DNA from: Saprospiraceae bacterium | GTDB taxonomy: Bacteria; Bacteroidota; Bacteroidia; Chitinophagales; Saprospiraceae | Assembly: GCA_021604865.1 (NCBI GenBank) | Contig: BQJU01000043.1 | Span: 1 to 59,414, forward strand | DNA: 59,414 nt | Direction: 5' to 3' | In this document: positions 42,761 through 51,920 of the stretch, one piece after another | Layout: the number at the start of each line of letters is the position of its first letter | How positions within the stretch are numbered: position 1 is the stretch's first letter | Translations under genes and position numbers: made by a program | Notes under the pieces: generated by a model | What the model was told of the DNA's origin: nothing | Seen by the model: only the letters and a program-made list of their open reading frames with translations | Databases searched by the model: none

Positions 42761-43906
42761 ATGAAAAAATTCCCGACTTTAATCACCTGCCTGTTGTTGA
42801 TTTTTCAGCAGGCCTTTACACAACAAGTCACCACGCTTGTAGCAGATTTTCCTGGCAATGATGGCCTTTCCATTGATGCCGAAGGCAATATTTATGTCAA
42901 TGACCGGGGCACCAACTTCAATGGTACCCGGGTTATCAAAGTACTGCCGGACGGCACCTGGTCGACTTATGCCGCTAGTCTTGACCCTTTTCCTGTAGGC
43001 AGTGTTTTTGATGAACAGGGCAATCTTTATGTCACAGGATCAATTATTGGAACCATTTCCCGGATCAATAGTGATGGCACAAAAGATTTGATCGCATCAG
43101 GAATCCCATCAGCGGGTGGCCTGGAACGCGATAATGAGGGCAATCTCTATTGTTCTGCCTGGTCAGCCAACCAAATTATCAAGGTAGATACAGATAACCA
43201 CAAGACTGTTTTTGCTTCCGGAGATCAGGTTGTCGGCCCGGCAGGCCTGGCTTTTGATAAAGAAGAGGAAGTCCTTTATGCTGCTAATTGGTTCGACACC
43301 CGGTTATTTCGATATACACTGGATGGCGATTCCGAATTTGTAGGTGATTTTCCAATGTTACCCATTGGTCCTATCGTTTTCCAGGATGGCTATATTTACG
43401 CGTCCGCTCCGGATGCACATCGGATTTTTCGAATGAATGTGGAAAATGGAGTAGTCAGCACCTTTGCCGGGAGATTAGAAGCGGGCTTTGTTGATGGGCC
43501 CTTGTCTGAAGCCACTTTTACGCGTCCGCATGGACTTGGGTTTACGACTACAGGTGATACCCTGTATGTATCTATGGATAGCCCATCGGATTATGGCCGT
43601 TTGCGGCGTATTGATTTGACCAATGCCACAGGACTTTGGGAACCCTGGCAGCTTGATTTCCAGTGGACCATCACTCCTTGTCCTTCAAATGGAGAAATTC
43701 GCTTGGTCGCTACCGAGGTACCCATAGGAATATACACGATCCAGATATCGGATGCCAGTGGCAAAATGATTCACCGTGATCAAATTGAGGTTGGTGCAGG
43801 AGGGGCTATGCATTGGCGCGTGAATTTGGAGGAGCGTGGGATTTATTCCATAAGTTTGGTCGCTGTAGATGGGAAAAGGATGAGTAAAAAGGTGGTGGTG
43901 CAATGA
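42761..43906 (+). CDS. NHL/SMP-30-like beta-propeller with T9SS sorting domain
   Basis: From ATG 42761 the product is 381 residues: a signal peptide (MKKFPTLITCLLLIFQQAFT), then about six propeller repeats of the NHL or SMP-30 type. Each has a GLSIDAEGNIYVNDRG, SVFDEQGNLYVTG or GLAFDKEEEVLYAAN-like blade. The last repeat is GLGFTTTGDTLYVSM. The C-terminal 75 or so residues (TITPCPSNGEIRLV to KRMSKKVVVQ) are a T9SS type A sorting domain with the usual Pro-Ser-Asn variant of PNP. It is a secreted binding propeller or lactonase-like protein; no catalytic metal residues were assigned. Spacing from the previous gene is 87 bases. Confidence 0.88.
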   Translation: MKKFPTLITCLLLIFQQAFTQQVTTLVADFPGNDGLSIDAEGNIYVNDRGTNFNGTRVIKVLPDGTWSTYAASLDPFPVGSVFDEQGNLYVTGSIIGTISRINSDGTKDLIASGIPSAGGLERDNEGNLYCSAWSANQIIKVDTDNHKTVFASGDQVVGPAGLAFDKEEEVLYAANWFDTRLFRYTLDGDSEFVGDFPMLPIGPIVFQDGYIYASAPDAHRIFRMNVENGVVSTFAGRLEAGFVDGPLSEATFTRPHGLGFTTTGDTLYVSMDSPSDYGRLRRIDLTNATGLWEPWQLDFQWTITPCPSNGEIRLVATEVPIGIYTIQISDASGKMIHRDQIEVGAGGAMHWRVNLEERGIYSISLVAVDGKRMSKKVVVQ

Positions 43907-43908
43907 GG

Positions 43909-44066
43909 TCGCTTTGCTGTCAGATCGTCTTTGGCTGTGCATTCGACTGTCAGAAGTAGGAGGCCTGCTGCTAGAAGGGGAGTGGACAAGTAAGTGTGCT
44001 TTTTTCACCGCAGACGCGGGAAACGCGGAGTTTCACGGAGTAATTTGTTGACCTCCAAACATGCAC
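43909..44066 (-). repeat. R3 copy, truncated R1 copy and R4 end, joined
   Basis: A CTGACAG-family segment lies at 43909-43955 (reverse strand GATCTGACAGCAAAGCGACC). From about 43977 an R1 element in minus orientation follows, with its left end and CGGAGTTTC..CGCGTCTGCGG core, stopping near 44050. There it meets GACCTCCAAACATGC, the right end of R4. Three families meet in 160 bases between convergent genes. Confidence 0.7.
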
Positions 44067-44079
44067 TAAAACCTGATTT

Positions 44080-45198
44080 TTAGATCGTGGAGTTCTTTTC
44101 ATTCCGGTTTTGTCCTTTTATCCAATTGGCTGGTGAAAGGCCGGTATGTTTTTTAAAATAGCGGTAAAAAGTGGTGTTGCTATTAAATCCAACGTCGTAG
44201 GCGATGGCTTGAATGGTTAAATGCTGACAGTTTTCCTTTAGGAGTAAAACTTGTGCTTCCTTCACACGAAAGTGGTTAATGTATTCGCCAAAAGTCATTT
44301 GATTTTTGCGGTTCAAAAACTCCGATAACTGGTGGGGGCTGATAGACAATTGTTCCGCTAACCGGGAGAGGTTGAGGTTGGGATCCCGATAGACTTTTTC
44401 GATCTCCATGAGTTGTTGCAACCGTTGCCCGGTTTGTGGTAGGTTGAGGTTGGCCAGGTTGGAATTGGCATATTTCACAGCTGTTTTTTTTATTGAAATA
44501 AACAACCATTCCGGTCTGCTGATGGCAACCAGGGCTAAAGTTTGAATAAAAAAAGTAAGACTTACAAATACCAGGTTGCTGGTTATCCAACCAAAAGAAA
44601 GGTTCAAAAAGTTGAAAGCCAGCAGGTGCACAAAAGAAGCCACGCCGAGAAGCAATAGACCTCCGGTCAATAATCCTGCCGGACTGCGTAAATGGAGGGC
44701 TTGGTTTTTGAACAATTTCAACAATAAAAAGGGGTATATTAACAATTGCAAATGATAGACCAATTTAGACAAACTGTGTAAAAGCGTTATTTTTTCTCCC
44801 TGACTATATTGCGCCCAATATTGCAACCGCTCTTCAACAGGGAGCAACATAAATGGGATATTGATTAATAGAGAGAAAAGGACTGGACTTAGATGCCAAC
44901 CGATCACTTTTGGCGACAAGGTTTCACCGGGTAAAAAAGCACGTAAAGAAAGATAAAAAAGCGGCCCGATAGCCAGCCAAAATGCATTGGCAAAACCAAA
45001 AGCCGGCCAGGCAAACATCCCGTTTATTAACCAGAAGTTGGACAATACATAATCAGTAGAAAGTAGAGATAAGGAGAGCACCAAAGCAATCAATAAGTAT
45101 TTTTGGCGCTTTTGTAAACGCTTATCGAGGGTCAGGCCAAGGATTAGAAAAATTCCCTGTATGATTCCATAGGCGATTAGAAGGAGCCAGAAGGTCAT
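44080..45198 (-). CDS. AraC-type transcriptional regulator with membrane-spanning N terminus
   Basis: The 372-residue protein has seven or so hydrophobic segments in residues 1-230 and a C-terminal AraC/XylS DNA-binding domain (about 265-365). Its two helix-turn-helix units are LNLSRLAEQLSISPHQLSEFL and LTIQAIAYDVGFNSNTTFYRYF, ending in KKHTGLSPANW. This 7TM-HTH layout is common in Bacteroidota; the membrane part presumably senses a signal, and targets are usually nearby. The closest genes are secreted-protein genes, but no operator was identified. A TAACTTGC box lies about 20 bases upstream of the ATG, close to the -7 consensus. Confidence 0.92.
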   Translation of the reverse strand: MTFWLLLIAYGIIQGIFLILGLTLDKRLQKRQKYLLIALVLSLSLLSTDYVLSNFWLINGMFAWPAFGFANAFWLAIGPLFYLSLRAFLPGETLSPKVIGWHLSPVLFSLLINIPFMLLPVEERLQYWAQYSQGEKITLLHSLSKLVYHLQLLIYPFLLLKLFKNQALHLRSPAGLLTGGLLLLGVASFVHLLAFNFLNLSFGWITSNLVFVSLTFFIQTLALVAISRPEWLFISIKKTAVKYANSNLANLNLPQTGQRLQQLMEIEKVYRDPNLNLSRLAEQLSISPHQLSEFLNRKNQMTFGEYINHFRVKEAQVLLLKENCQHLTIQAIAYDVGFNSNTTFYRYFKKHTGLSPANWIKGQNRNEKNSTI

Positions 45199-45232
45199 GG
45201 TTTTTGGATGGCAAGTTAGTTAACTTCCCTAT

Positions 45233-45269
45233 AAAAAGCCTCACCCTACAACAAAGAGCAGGGCGAGGC
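45233..45269 (-). terminator. Hairpin terminator after the beta-helix gene
   Basis: On the minus strand GCCTCGCCCT pairs with AGGGTGAGGC (one mismatch) over a 12-base loop and is followed by TTTTT. It lies 23 bases beyond the stop of the large minus-strand gene and before the AraC-type gene. Confidence 0.82.
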
Positions 45270-45291
45270 ATAGCGGTCATTACCACCAAAT

Positions 45292-48200
45292 CTATTTTAT
45301 TAAAATCAATTTATGCGTTTGTAAGCCATCGACTGCTAGCACTTGCACCAGGTAAGTCCCTGATGAAAATCCACTGATATCCAGGTCAGTGGTGCCGATG
45401 GTACCCCGCTGGGTTAAAATCACTTTACCGGAGGCATCACTGATGCGGATGTCGATTTCCGTACCGAAACTAGCCGGAATATCGATTCGTACCTGGCCAC
45501 TTGAGGCCGGATTAGGATATAAGTTGCTACCACTCAGCAATTGATCAGGACCACCAACGGCATCATCTATGCAATCATCCTGAATTTCAAAGGCACCGAT
45601 ATCTCTCTGGCCTCCAAATACAGTAGAATCTCGCTGATCAGTGCTATTGTTATTGGGGTCTCCATTATCTTTGGCTACACTGCCACAAATCAGAGCATGT
45701 GTTTTGGTTGCTCCGCCATTGTTTGCCAATGTATCGAGCATCGCATCTATCGGATCATTTGCGGTACCTTCAATATCTGTAGCGGTTTCCGGGAATCCGT
45801 TTGTGTCATCCTGGCCAACCAGGTTGTATCCTTCTGACATAAAACTTCCCGAACCGTTGTTGAGATCCTGTCCCTGACCGGAAGCAGTATTCCCTGCAAC
45901 AATTGTGCTTTTAAAAGTAGCCTGATCTGAAGCCATATTTTGTGCCACACCTCCGCCTCCAAGACTGGCTGAATTGGACGTAATTGTGCTTGCTTCAATA
46001 TTGACGGTTCCATTATTAAAAATGCCACCACCATCGCTGCCACTATTGTTTCCAGAGATCGTGCTGTATGCAAGGCTCACGGTACCGCCACCACTATTGT
46101 GTACACCACCGCCATTACCTGCGTCACCATCTACTTCGTTGTTGGAAAGCGTCGAAGCGGTTACAGTGATTGTTCCGCCATTGTTAAATATACCTCCGCC
46201 TCCATCATCGGCGGCAGCACCACTGGCGGTATTGCCATCAAGGGTTATATTCGAGATGGTCATCACACCAACGCCATTCCAAAGTCCACCGCCTTCAGAG
46301 GCAGCAAGATTTTCATTGGCTGTTCCGCCGGTTATTGACACATCACCAGCACCGGAAACGTGCAGTCCACCTCCATTACCTGGAGCGGCCTCATCGGTAC
46401 CAAAAGCAAAATTGCCGTCAAGGTTGACATTGGTCATGCTCAGACCTACTGTTCCGGCTACATTGGAGGCATCCTCGATACCGCCACCTGCTCTTTCCGC
46501 TTCATTATCAGTGATGCTGGCTTCTGTAACCGTTGTTGTCCCACCGGAGGCATTAAAAATACCGCCGCCACTGCCAGAAATACCAGCTGCAAAGTTGTTG
46601 GAAATAGTCACTGCCAGGGAAGAACCATCAATGACGAGTGTTCCGCCATTGTTGAAGACTCCACCACCACCGTCATCGGCTGCATCACCGAAGGCGCCGT
46701 TGGCATTGATCACCGTACCATTTTGTATCGTCATGGTGCTTCCAGCCTGGTTCCACAACCCTCCGCCTTCGCGGGCAGTCAGGTTGTCGGAAACGGTACA
46801 ACTATCAATGGTTATGGTAGCAGCCATGCCACTTACGTGCAAACCACCACCATTGCCAGGGTTTGATGTGCCGGCCAGACCGTATAGATCGTTAAAAATC
46901 AGGTTGGAGCTTGTCAGAGTCACCGAACCATCAATTACTTCGATGCCGCCACCAGCACGGTTGGCTGCATTAGCTCCAATAGCTGTATTGTTGATCGTCA
47001 CCGTACCTCCGGTGCTGAGAATAGCACCACCGCTGCCGGATAATCCGTCTGCGGTATTATTGATGATGGACACAAAATTTTCGGAACCATCAACAATCAG
47101 CGTACCGCCATTATTGAAGATCCCACCACCGCCATCATTAGCGCTGTCACCGCTAGCCGTATTTCCACTTATAAACGTATTATTTTGGATCGTCATAGTT
47201 CCGGCGCCATTCCAGAGCCCGCCGCCTTCAAGAGCCGCAAAGTTGCCGGTCACAGCACCACCGGTAATGGTCACATCGCCAGTGCCGGAAATGTGTAGGC
47301 CACCGCCATTACCCGGTGCACTAAGTGCCATATTGCCACTTAGTTCCACATTAGTTAGGGTAAAGGTCGTACCTGAACCGGAATTGTCTTCAATACCACC
47401 ACCAGCACGATTACACTGATTCATCAGTATGGAACTGGCTTCCACGGTTAGCGTTCCACCGGCATCATTCAGGATACCGCCGCCACTGCCGCTGGTTCCT
47501 ACTGCACTATTGTTGGTGATACTTGTGTTGTTTTGGATGTTGACAGTACCACCGGCATTAAATACACCGCCACCGCCCTGATCGGCACCATCACCACTGG
47601 CAATATTGCTATCGATGTCAACGCCATCAATGGTCATGATTCCAGTGGCATTCCATAAACCACCGCCTTCAGCTGCAGCCGTGTTGCTATTGACTGATCC
47701 TCCGGTGATGGATAAATCGCCAGCACCTGTAATGTGTACACCACCACCATTTCCGGGTGCGGAACCAGCATTGTTGCCACTGATAATGACATTGTTTAAC
47801 ATCACTGTTGTACCAGCTCCGGAATTATCTTCGATGCCTCCACCTGCACGGACGGCAGTATTTTGGGAAACGCTACAATCTGAGAGCGTGAGCGTTCCAC
47901 CAGCATCATTCAGGATACCGCCACCACTGCCCGCTGCGCCATCGGCAACGTTGCTGGTAATGCTTGTTATGTTTTGAATAATTACAGTACCACCGGCATT
48001 AAATACGCCACCACCGCCCTGGTCCGCACCAGCGCCACTAGCGGTATTGCCATCAATGATGACACCGTCAATGGTCATGGTCCCAGTGCCATTCCATAGC
48101 CCGCCACCTTCAGCTGTAGCTATATTGCCATTAACAGAACCTCCTGTGATGGTCAGATCACCTGCGCCTGTAATGTGAACGCCGCCCCCATTGCCGGGTG

Positions 48201-48921
48201 CCGAACCGGTTGCATTATTGGTGATGGTTACATTTGTCAGAGTGACCATCGTTGTATTACCGGAATTGTCTTCAATACCACCACCAGCGCGATTACACTG
48301 GTTCATCATGAGGGTACTGTTTGTTACAGTCAAGGTGCCTCCCATTGCGTTAAGGATACCGCCACCGCTGCCACTCATCCCACTGGCGGTATTGCCGGAG
48401 ATCATGGTGCCATCCATGATCGTGAGTTCACCACCAAAATTGGCGATACCCCCACCCCCTTGTGTTGCCATGTCACCCATTGCAGTGGAAGCACTGATGA
48501 TAGAGGCACTGATTTCAACAATTGAATTAGTTGCCAGAATTGCTCCTCCACTATCGGGAGCTTGACCATTGGTTAAGGTAACACCAATAATGGTAACAAC
48601 GCCAGCATCGGAAATATTGAAAACCCGACTAAGTCCGGAACCACTGATAATGGTATTGGCCGAACCATTACCCATAATAACCACAGGCTGGTTGATTGGG
48701 ATTTCTCCCGATGTTAGAAGGATAGCGGTACCATTGGTTAAAGCATCAAAGGTGATGGTATCACCAGGATTAGCATTGGCGATGGATTCCCGTAAGGACC
48801 CTAGTAGATTATCAGCTATACTGGTTACAGGGATCAAGGCCGCTTTTGCCTGTTGGGTGCCCAATAACGAGAGTAATGTGATTAATGTAAAAGAAAATAG
48901 TGTAGGAAACTTTCGATTCAT
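45292..48921 (-). CDS. Giant right-handed beta-helix T9SS protein with tandem ~130-residue units
   Basis: The 1209-residue protein has a signal peptide (through QQAKA) and a long parallel beta-helix of about 1000 residues. Blocks such as NNGGTVTITGG, GGGIFNNGGT, GNTASGDGADQGGGGVFNAGG and RAGGGIEDNSG recur. At least five units of about 130 residues are near copies in the same order, most alike between about residues 185 and 600. A choice-of-anchor Q-type region follows (STIVAGNTASGQGQDLNNGSG, SEGYNLVGQDDTN, QRDIGAFE), then a T9SS type A sorting domain (LYPNPASSGQVRIDI to KLILIK). It is a likely surface or adhesin-type protein or glycan-binding helix. The hairpin at 45233-45269 ends its transcript. 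Confidence 0.92.
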   Translation of the reverse strand: MNRKFPTLFSFTLITLLSLLGTQQAKAALIPVTSIADNLLGSLRESIANANPGDTITFDALTNGTAILLTSGEIPINQPVVIMGNGSANTIISGSGLSRVFNISDAGVVTIIGVTLTNGQAPDSGGAILATNSIVEISASIISASTAMGDMATQGGGGIANFGGELTIMDGTMISGNTASGMSGSGGGILNAMGGTLTVTNSTLMMNQCNRAGGGIEDNSGNTTMVTLTNVTITNNATGSAPGNGGGVHITGAGDLTITGGSVNGNIATAEGGGLWNGTGTMTIDGVIIDGNTASGAGADQGGGGVFNAGGTVIIQNITSITSNVADGAAGSGGGILNDAGGTLTLSDCSVSQNTAVRAGGGIEDNSGAGTTVMLNNVIISGNNAGSAPGNGGGVHITGAGDLSITGGSVNSNTAAAEGGGLWNATGIMTIDGVDIDSNIASGDGADQGGGGVFNAGGTVNIQNNTSITNNSAVGTSGSGGGILNDAGGTLTVEASSILMNQCNRAGGGIEDNSGSGTTFTLTNVELSGNMALSAPGNGGGLHISGTGDVTITGGAVTGNFAALEGGGLWNGAGTMTIQNNTFISGNTASGDSANDGGGGIFNNGGTLIVDGSENFVSIINNTADGLSGSGGAILSTGGTVTINNTAIGANAANRAGGGIEVIDGSVTLTSSNLIFNDLYGLAGTSNPGNGGGLHVSGMAATITIDSCTVSDNLTAREGGGLWNQAGSTMTIQNGTVINANGAFGDAADDGGGGVFNNGGTLVIDGSSLAVTISNNFAAGISGSGGGIFNASGGTTTVTEASITDNEAERAGGGIEDASNVAGTVGLSMTNVNLDGNFAFGTDEAAPGNGGGLHVSGAGDVSITGGTANENLAASEGGGLWNGVGVMTISNITLDGNTASGAAADDGGGGIFNNGGTITVTASTLSNNEVDGDAGNGGGVHNSGGGTVSLAYSTISGNNSGSDGGGIFNNGTVNIEASTITSNSASLGGGGVAQNMASDQATFKSTIVAGNTASGQGQDLNNGSGSFMSEGYNLVGQDDTNGFPETATDIEGTANDPIDAMLDTLANNGGATKTHALICGSVAKDNGDPNNNSTDQRDSTVFGGQRDIGAFEIQDDCIDDAVGGPDQLLSGSNLYPNPASSGQVRIDIPASFGTEIDIRISDASGKVILTQRGTIGTTDLDISGFSSGTYLVQVLAVDGLQTHKLILIK

Positions 48922-49132
48922 AAGGATAGTTTTTTAAAATGTTCTAATAAGATGTTGACTCGTTAAGGCATGCATGAAAATGATTGGGCTTGATTCTCCA
49001 TTTATTTTACTGAAATAGAAGCTGTTTACGGGCTTGTTTGCCTGCCTGCACGAAAAGAATAAGCAACTTATTGATATACGAGAAGATTGCTATGATCGGA
49101 TTGAAATGGCGGAAAATAATTAGGCGGCGTAC

Positions 49133-49169
49133 TGTTCGTTTTTGAACACTTTCTGTTCATCTTTGAACA
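49133..49169. promoter_or_regulatory. Tandem dyad operators (candidate enhancer sites)
   Basis: TGTTCGTTTTTGAACA (49133-49148) and TGTTCATCTTTGAACA (49154-49169) share TGTTC-N6-GAACA. The second extends to an 18-base form, CTGTTC..GAACAG. Their centres are 21 bases apart, two helical turns, so one protein dimer pair could bind on the same face of the helix. They lie about 110 bases before the predicted start of the sigma-54 promoter at 49233-49249, the usual place for enhancer sites of NtrC-type activators. Confidence 0.65.
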
Positions 49170-49232
49170 GTTGGAACCCTAAAAATGCTAAGGAATGACG
49201 TGCGAAAGCGCATAATTAACCGCTTTGGCCGG

Positions 49233-49249
49233 TTGGCATGACTTTGGCA
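49233..49249 (+). promoter_or_regulatory. Sigma-54 (-24/-12) promoter for the permease cluster
   Basis: TTGGCATGACTTTGGCA fits the sigma-54 pattern TTGGCACG-N4-TTGCA, with GG at 49235-49236 and GC at 49247-49248 at the exact 12-base spacing. It has six of seven matches in the -24 box and four of five in the -12 box. Transcription would start near 49260, 25 bases before the permease ATG at 49285. Confidence 0.7.
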
Positions 49250-49284
49250 TGTACCTGCATATAACTGTCTCCAAATCAAGACTT

Positions 49285-51669
49285 ATGTTACTGCACAATG
49301 TCAAAATCACCTTGCGGCACCTCCTGAAAAATAAAACGGCTACATTCATTAATTTCGCCGGATTAACGATTGGGTTGACTGCATCCCTGCTGATCTGTCT
49401 TTACGTTTTGAATGAGTGGCAAACTGATCGTGCACTGCCACACCCGGAACGGACCTATCGGTTGTTGAGGGTAGCAGAAATTAACAATGAACCTTATGAA
49501 ATTGGCATTACATCAGGGCCTTTCGCTCCAGCTTTGCAGCAAGACTTTTCTGCCGAGATAGAGTCGACCGTGCGGGTAGTTGATGGCAATTCAGTTGTTG
49601 CCCTGGGAGAGTACCGGTTTCAAGAAGACAAATACTATTATGCCGATCCCAATTTTTTGACCTTTTTTGACCTTCCCTTACTTCATGGGCATGCAGAAAC
49701 GGCTCTTTCTCAGCTTCACAGTATTGTGCTCAGTCGAAAAACAGCCTTGCGCTACTTTGATAATGAAGCAGAAGCAATGGGCCAAACCATTCGTATTGAC
49801 AATAGTTATGATGCCACGGTGACTGGTGTGCTTGACGATTTGCCCGGGCCCATGCACTTTGATTTTGATCTGGTAGAAAGCACGCTGGAGCTGGAAAAAT
49901 CTAGTTGGTGGACAGGCTGGTGGAACAATAACCTGATGACTTATGTGCGCCTGAAGCCCGATGCAGCGGTAACAAAAATACAGCCCTATTTGTCGGGATT
50001 TATGGACAAATATTTTGGCAAGGACTTTGAGCGTACGGGTAGTCGCATAGATTTACGGTTGCAACCGATCCAATCGGTTTATTTTGAGGGAGAAACCCGT
50101 TATGATCCGGTACGCCATGGTGATTGGCCTTCTGTTCGGATCTTCCTTTTTGCAGCCATTTTGTTGATTGTAATCGCTTGTGCCAATTATGTCAATATGG
50201 CTTCGGCCAAAGCGGTAGAACGCGGCAAGGAAGTCGGTATTCAAAAGGTTTTGGGGTCGGGAAGGTTGCGAATCGTATGGCAAATGTTAGCCGAGAGTTT
50301 TTTGATGACTTCCGCATCTGTTTTTGCGGCCGTTTCTCTGGTAGGTTGGCTGTTACCTCGTTTTGAGCAATATTTTGATTTGACACTGGATGTAGTGATC
50401 CCTAATACACAACTTGTGCCGGCTCTGGTTGGATTGACCATTTTGGTGTCTTTGATTGCCGGTTTATACCCCGGTTGGTTTTTGTCTTCTTTTAAACCAG
50501 CGTTTACCTTAAAGGGATCAACAACTGCAGGCGAACGGCATACTTCGGGATTGCGCAAAGCTTTGATCGTCTTTCAGTTTGTGCTTTCAATTGGGCTGCT
50601 TTGCAGTACCATTTTTGTACATCAGCAATTGAATTTTTTAAAAAATAAAAACCTGGGATTTGATAAATCGCAGGTGTTACTGATGGACATCAATAGCCAG
50701 GAATTGTACGATGCCCGGGAGACTTTTAGGGAACAATTGAAGCGGGAACCAGGCGTTCGGGAAGTCGCATTTATGAACGGCATTCCCGGCGGAAATCATG
50801 ATGCTACCAGTGTGGATATCCCGGAGTTGAACCTGAAAATTCGAATGCGTACTGCTTTTGCGGATTTTGATTTTGCTAAAACCCTGGGATTACAATTTGT
50901 TGCAGGCCGTGATTTTAACCCTCAACTGGCTAGTGATAGCACCCGTGCCGCCATCCTCAATGAACGGGCAGTTGCTGATTTGGGATTGACACCAGAAGAA
51001 GCCTTGGGGAAAAAGATCATCCTGTCCAGTTTTGATACCATCTCCCGCACGGTTGTGGGGGTCGTTAAAGATTACAATTTTTCCAGCCTTCATGATGCGA
51101 TAGAGCCTCTAGTAATTTCCACGGCATTTTGGGGCGGAGTCATTGCTGTCAAAGCCCAGGGAGATAGAATTTCCAAGGTAATTGCGGCAGCCGAAACAGC
51201 CTGGAATGCCGAATCACCTGCCTTCCCATTTTCCTATCAATTTTTGGATGAGCGACTCGATCGCCTGTACAAGAGTGAAGCTCGGGAGGGGCGCATCTTT
51301 GCCTTATTTGCCATAATCGCCATTTTTATCGCTTGTCTGGGCATGTTTGGCCTGGCCTCTTTTGCCGCGACGACAAGGATCAAAGAAATTGGCATTCGCA
51401 AAGTATTGGGGGCCTCCATAGGTAGCATAATAAGCCTACTTTCCGCTGACTTTCTTAAACTGGTAGGCATAGCTTTTATCATCGCCTCTCCGCTGGTTTG
51501 GTATTTTATGAAAGTATGGCTGCAAAACTTTGCCTATAGCATTGAGATAGAATGGTGGGTGTTTGTGCTGGCTGGCATGGCGGCTATGTTGATCGCCGGA
51601 CTGACGGTGAGCGCAAGAAGTATAAGGGCGGCTTTGGTCAATCCGGTGGAGTCACTGAGAAATGAATAG
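49285..51669 (+). CDS. MacB/FtsX-type ABC transporter permease (1 of 3)
   Basis: From ATG 49285 the protein has 794 residues; the upstream 20-codon extension is unlike homologues and is rejected. It has a MacB-like periplasmic domain after the first helix, an FtsX domain near residue 280 (LIVIACANYVNMASAKAVER), another periplasmic domain, and a second FtsX domain at the C terminus (KEIGIRKVLGASIGSIISLL). This is the double-FtsX, 8-helix permease layout. These permeases couple to an ATPase encoded elsewhere and often move or sense lipids, peptides or antibiotics. A sigma-54 promoter lies directly upstream. No ATPase is in the window. Confidence 0.93.
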   Translation: MLLHNVKITLRHLLKNKTATFINFAGLTIGLTASLLICLYVLNEWQTDRALPHPERTYRLLRVAEINNEPYEIGITSGPFAPALQQDFSAEIESTVRVVDGNSVVALGEYRFQEDKYYYADPNFLTFFDLPLLHGHAETALSQLHSIVLSRKTALRYFDNEAEAMGQTIRIDNSYDATVTGVLDDLPGPMHFDFDLVESTLELEKSSWWTGWWNNNLMTYVRLKPDAAVTKIQPYLSGFMDKYFGKDFERTGSRIDLRLQPIQSVYFEGETRYDPVRHGDWPSVRIFLFAAILLIVIACANYVNMASAKAVERGKEVGIQKVLGSGRLRIVWQMLAESFLMTSASVFAAVSLVGWLLPRFEQYFDLTLDVVIPNTQLVPALVGLTILVSLIAGLYPGWFLSSFKPAFTLKGSTTAGERHTSGLRKALIVFQFVLSIGLLCSTIFVHQQLNFLKNKNLGFDKSQVLLMDINSQELYDARETFREQLKREPGVREVAFMNGIPGGNHDATSVDIPELNLKIRMRTAFADFDFAKTLGLQFVAGRDFNPQLASDSTRAAILNERAVADLGLTPEEALGKKIILSSFDTISRTVVGVVKDYNFSSLHDAIEPLVISTAFWGGVIAVKAQGDRISKVIAAAETAWNAESPAFPFSYQFLDERLDRLYKSEAREGRIFALFAIIAIFIACLGMFGLASFAATTRIKEIGIRKVLGASIGSIISLLSADFLKLVGIAFIIASPLVWYFMKVWLQNFAYSIEIEWWVFVLAGMAAMLIAGLTVSARSIRAALVNPVESLRNE

Positions 51670-51679
51670 GAATGGTGTC

Positions 51680-51883
51680 TAAGCGCTTGTTTGGAGGTCG
51701 GAGCTGCGGACGAAAGGTATCTATTTTTTGATGCCAAAGCATAAAAAGCTATTGAAGTTCCGACCGGAGTACGGGGAAGAAAAGTAACAGCCTGTTCCGC
51801 CGAAAGGAAACCGCTAGGTCGGGAAAGTATCATCAAAAAGGGACTCTTTGTAACCCAAATACTGGCCTCCAAATAGGCGCTAA
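51680..51883 (+). repeat. 204-bp element with GTTTGGAGG terminal inverted repeats (R4 type)
   Basis: The left arm TAAGCGCTTGTTTGGAGG (51680-51697) and the right arm CCTCCAAATAGGCGCTAA (51866-51883) match 15 of 18 as inverted repeats. The interior is non-coding. Its outer ends fit the R4 ends at 26902, 31384 and 40858, but the interior is different, so only the ends are shared. It fills the space between two permease genes. Confidence 0.75.
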
Positions 51884-51920
51884 ATCAGGATGTAATATTT
51901 ACATTTAAATCACCCGAAAG

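Noticed and set aside
45974-47419. A plus-strand open frame of about 480 codons opposite the beta-helix gene
   Set aside because: It is the reverse strand of a highly repetitive Gly/Asn/Thr-rich gene. Its product is proline-rich low-complexity sequence with no signal, motif or family, so it is a shadow of the repeats.
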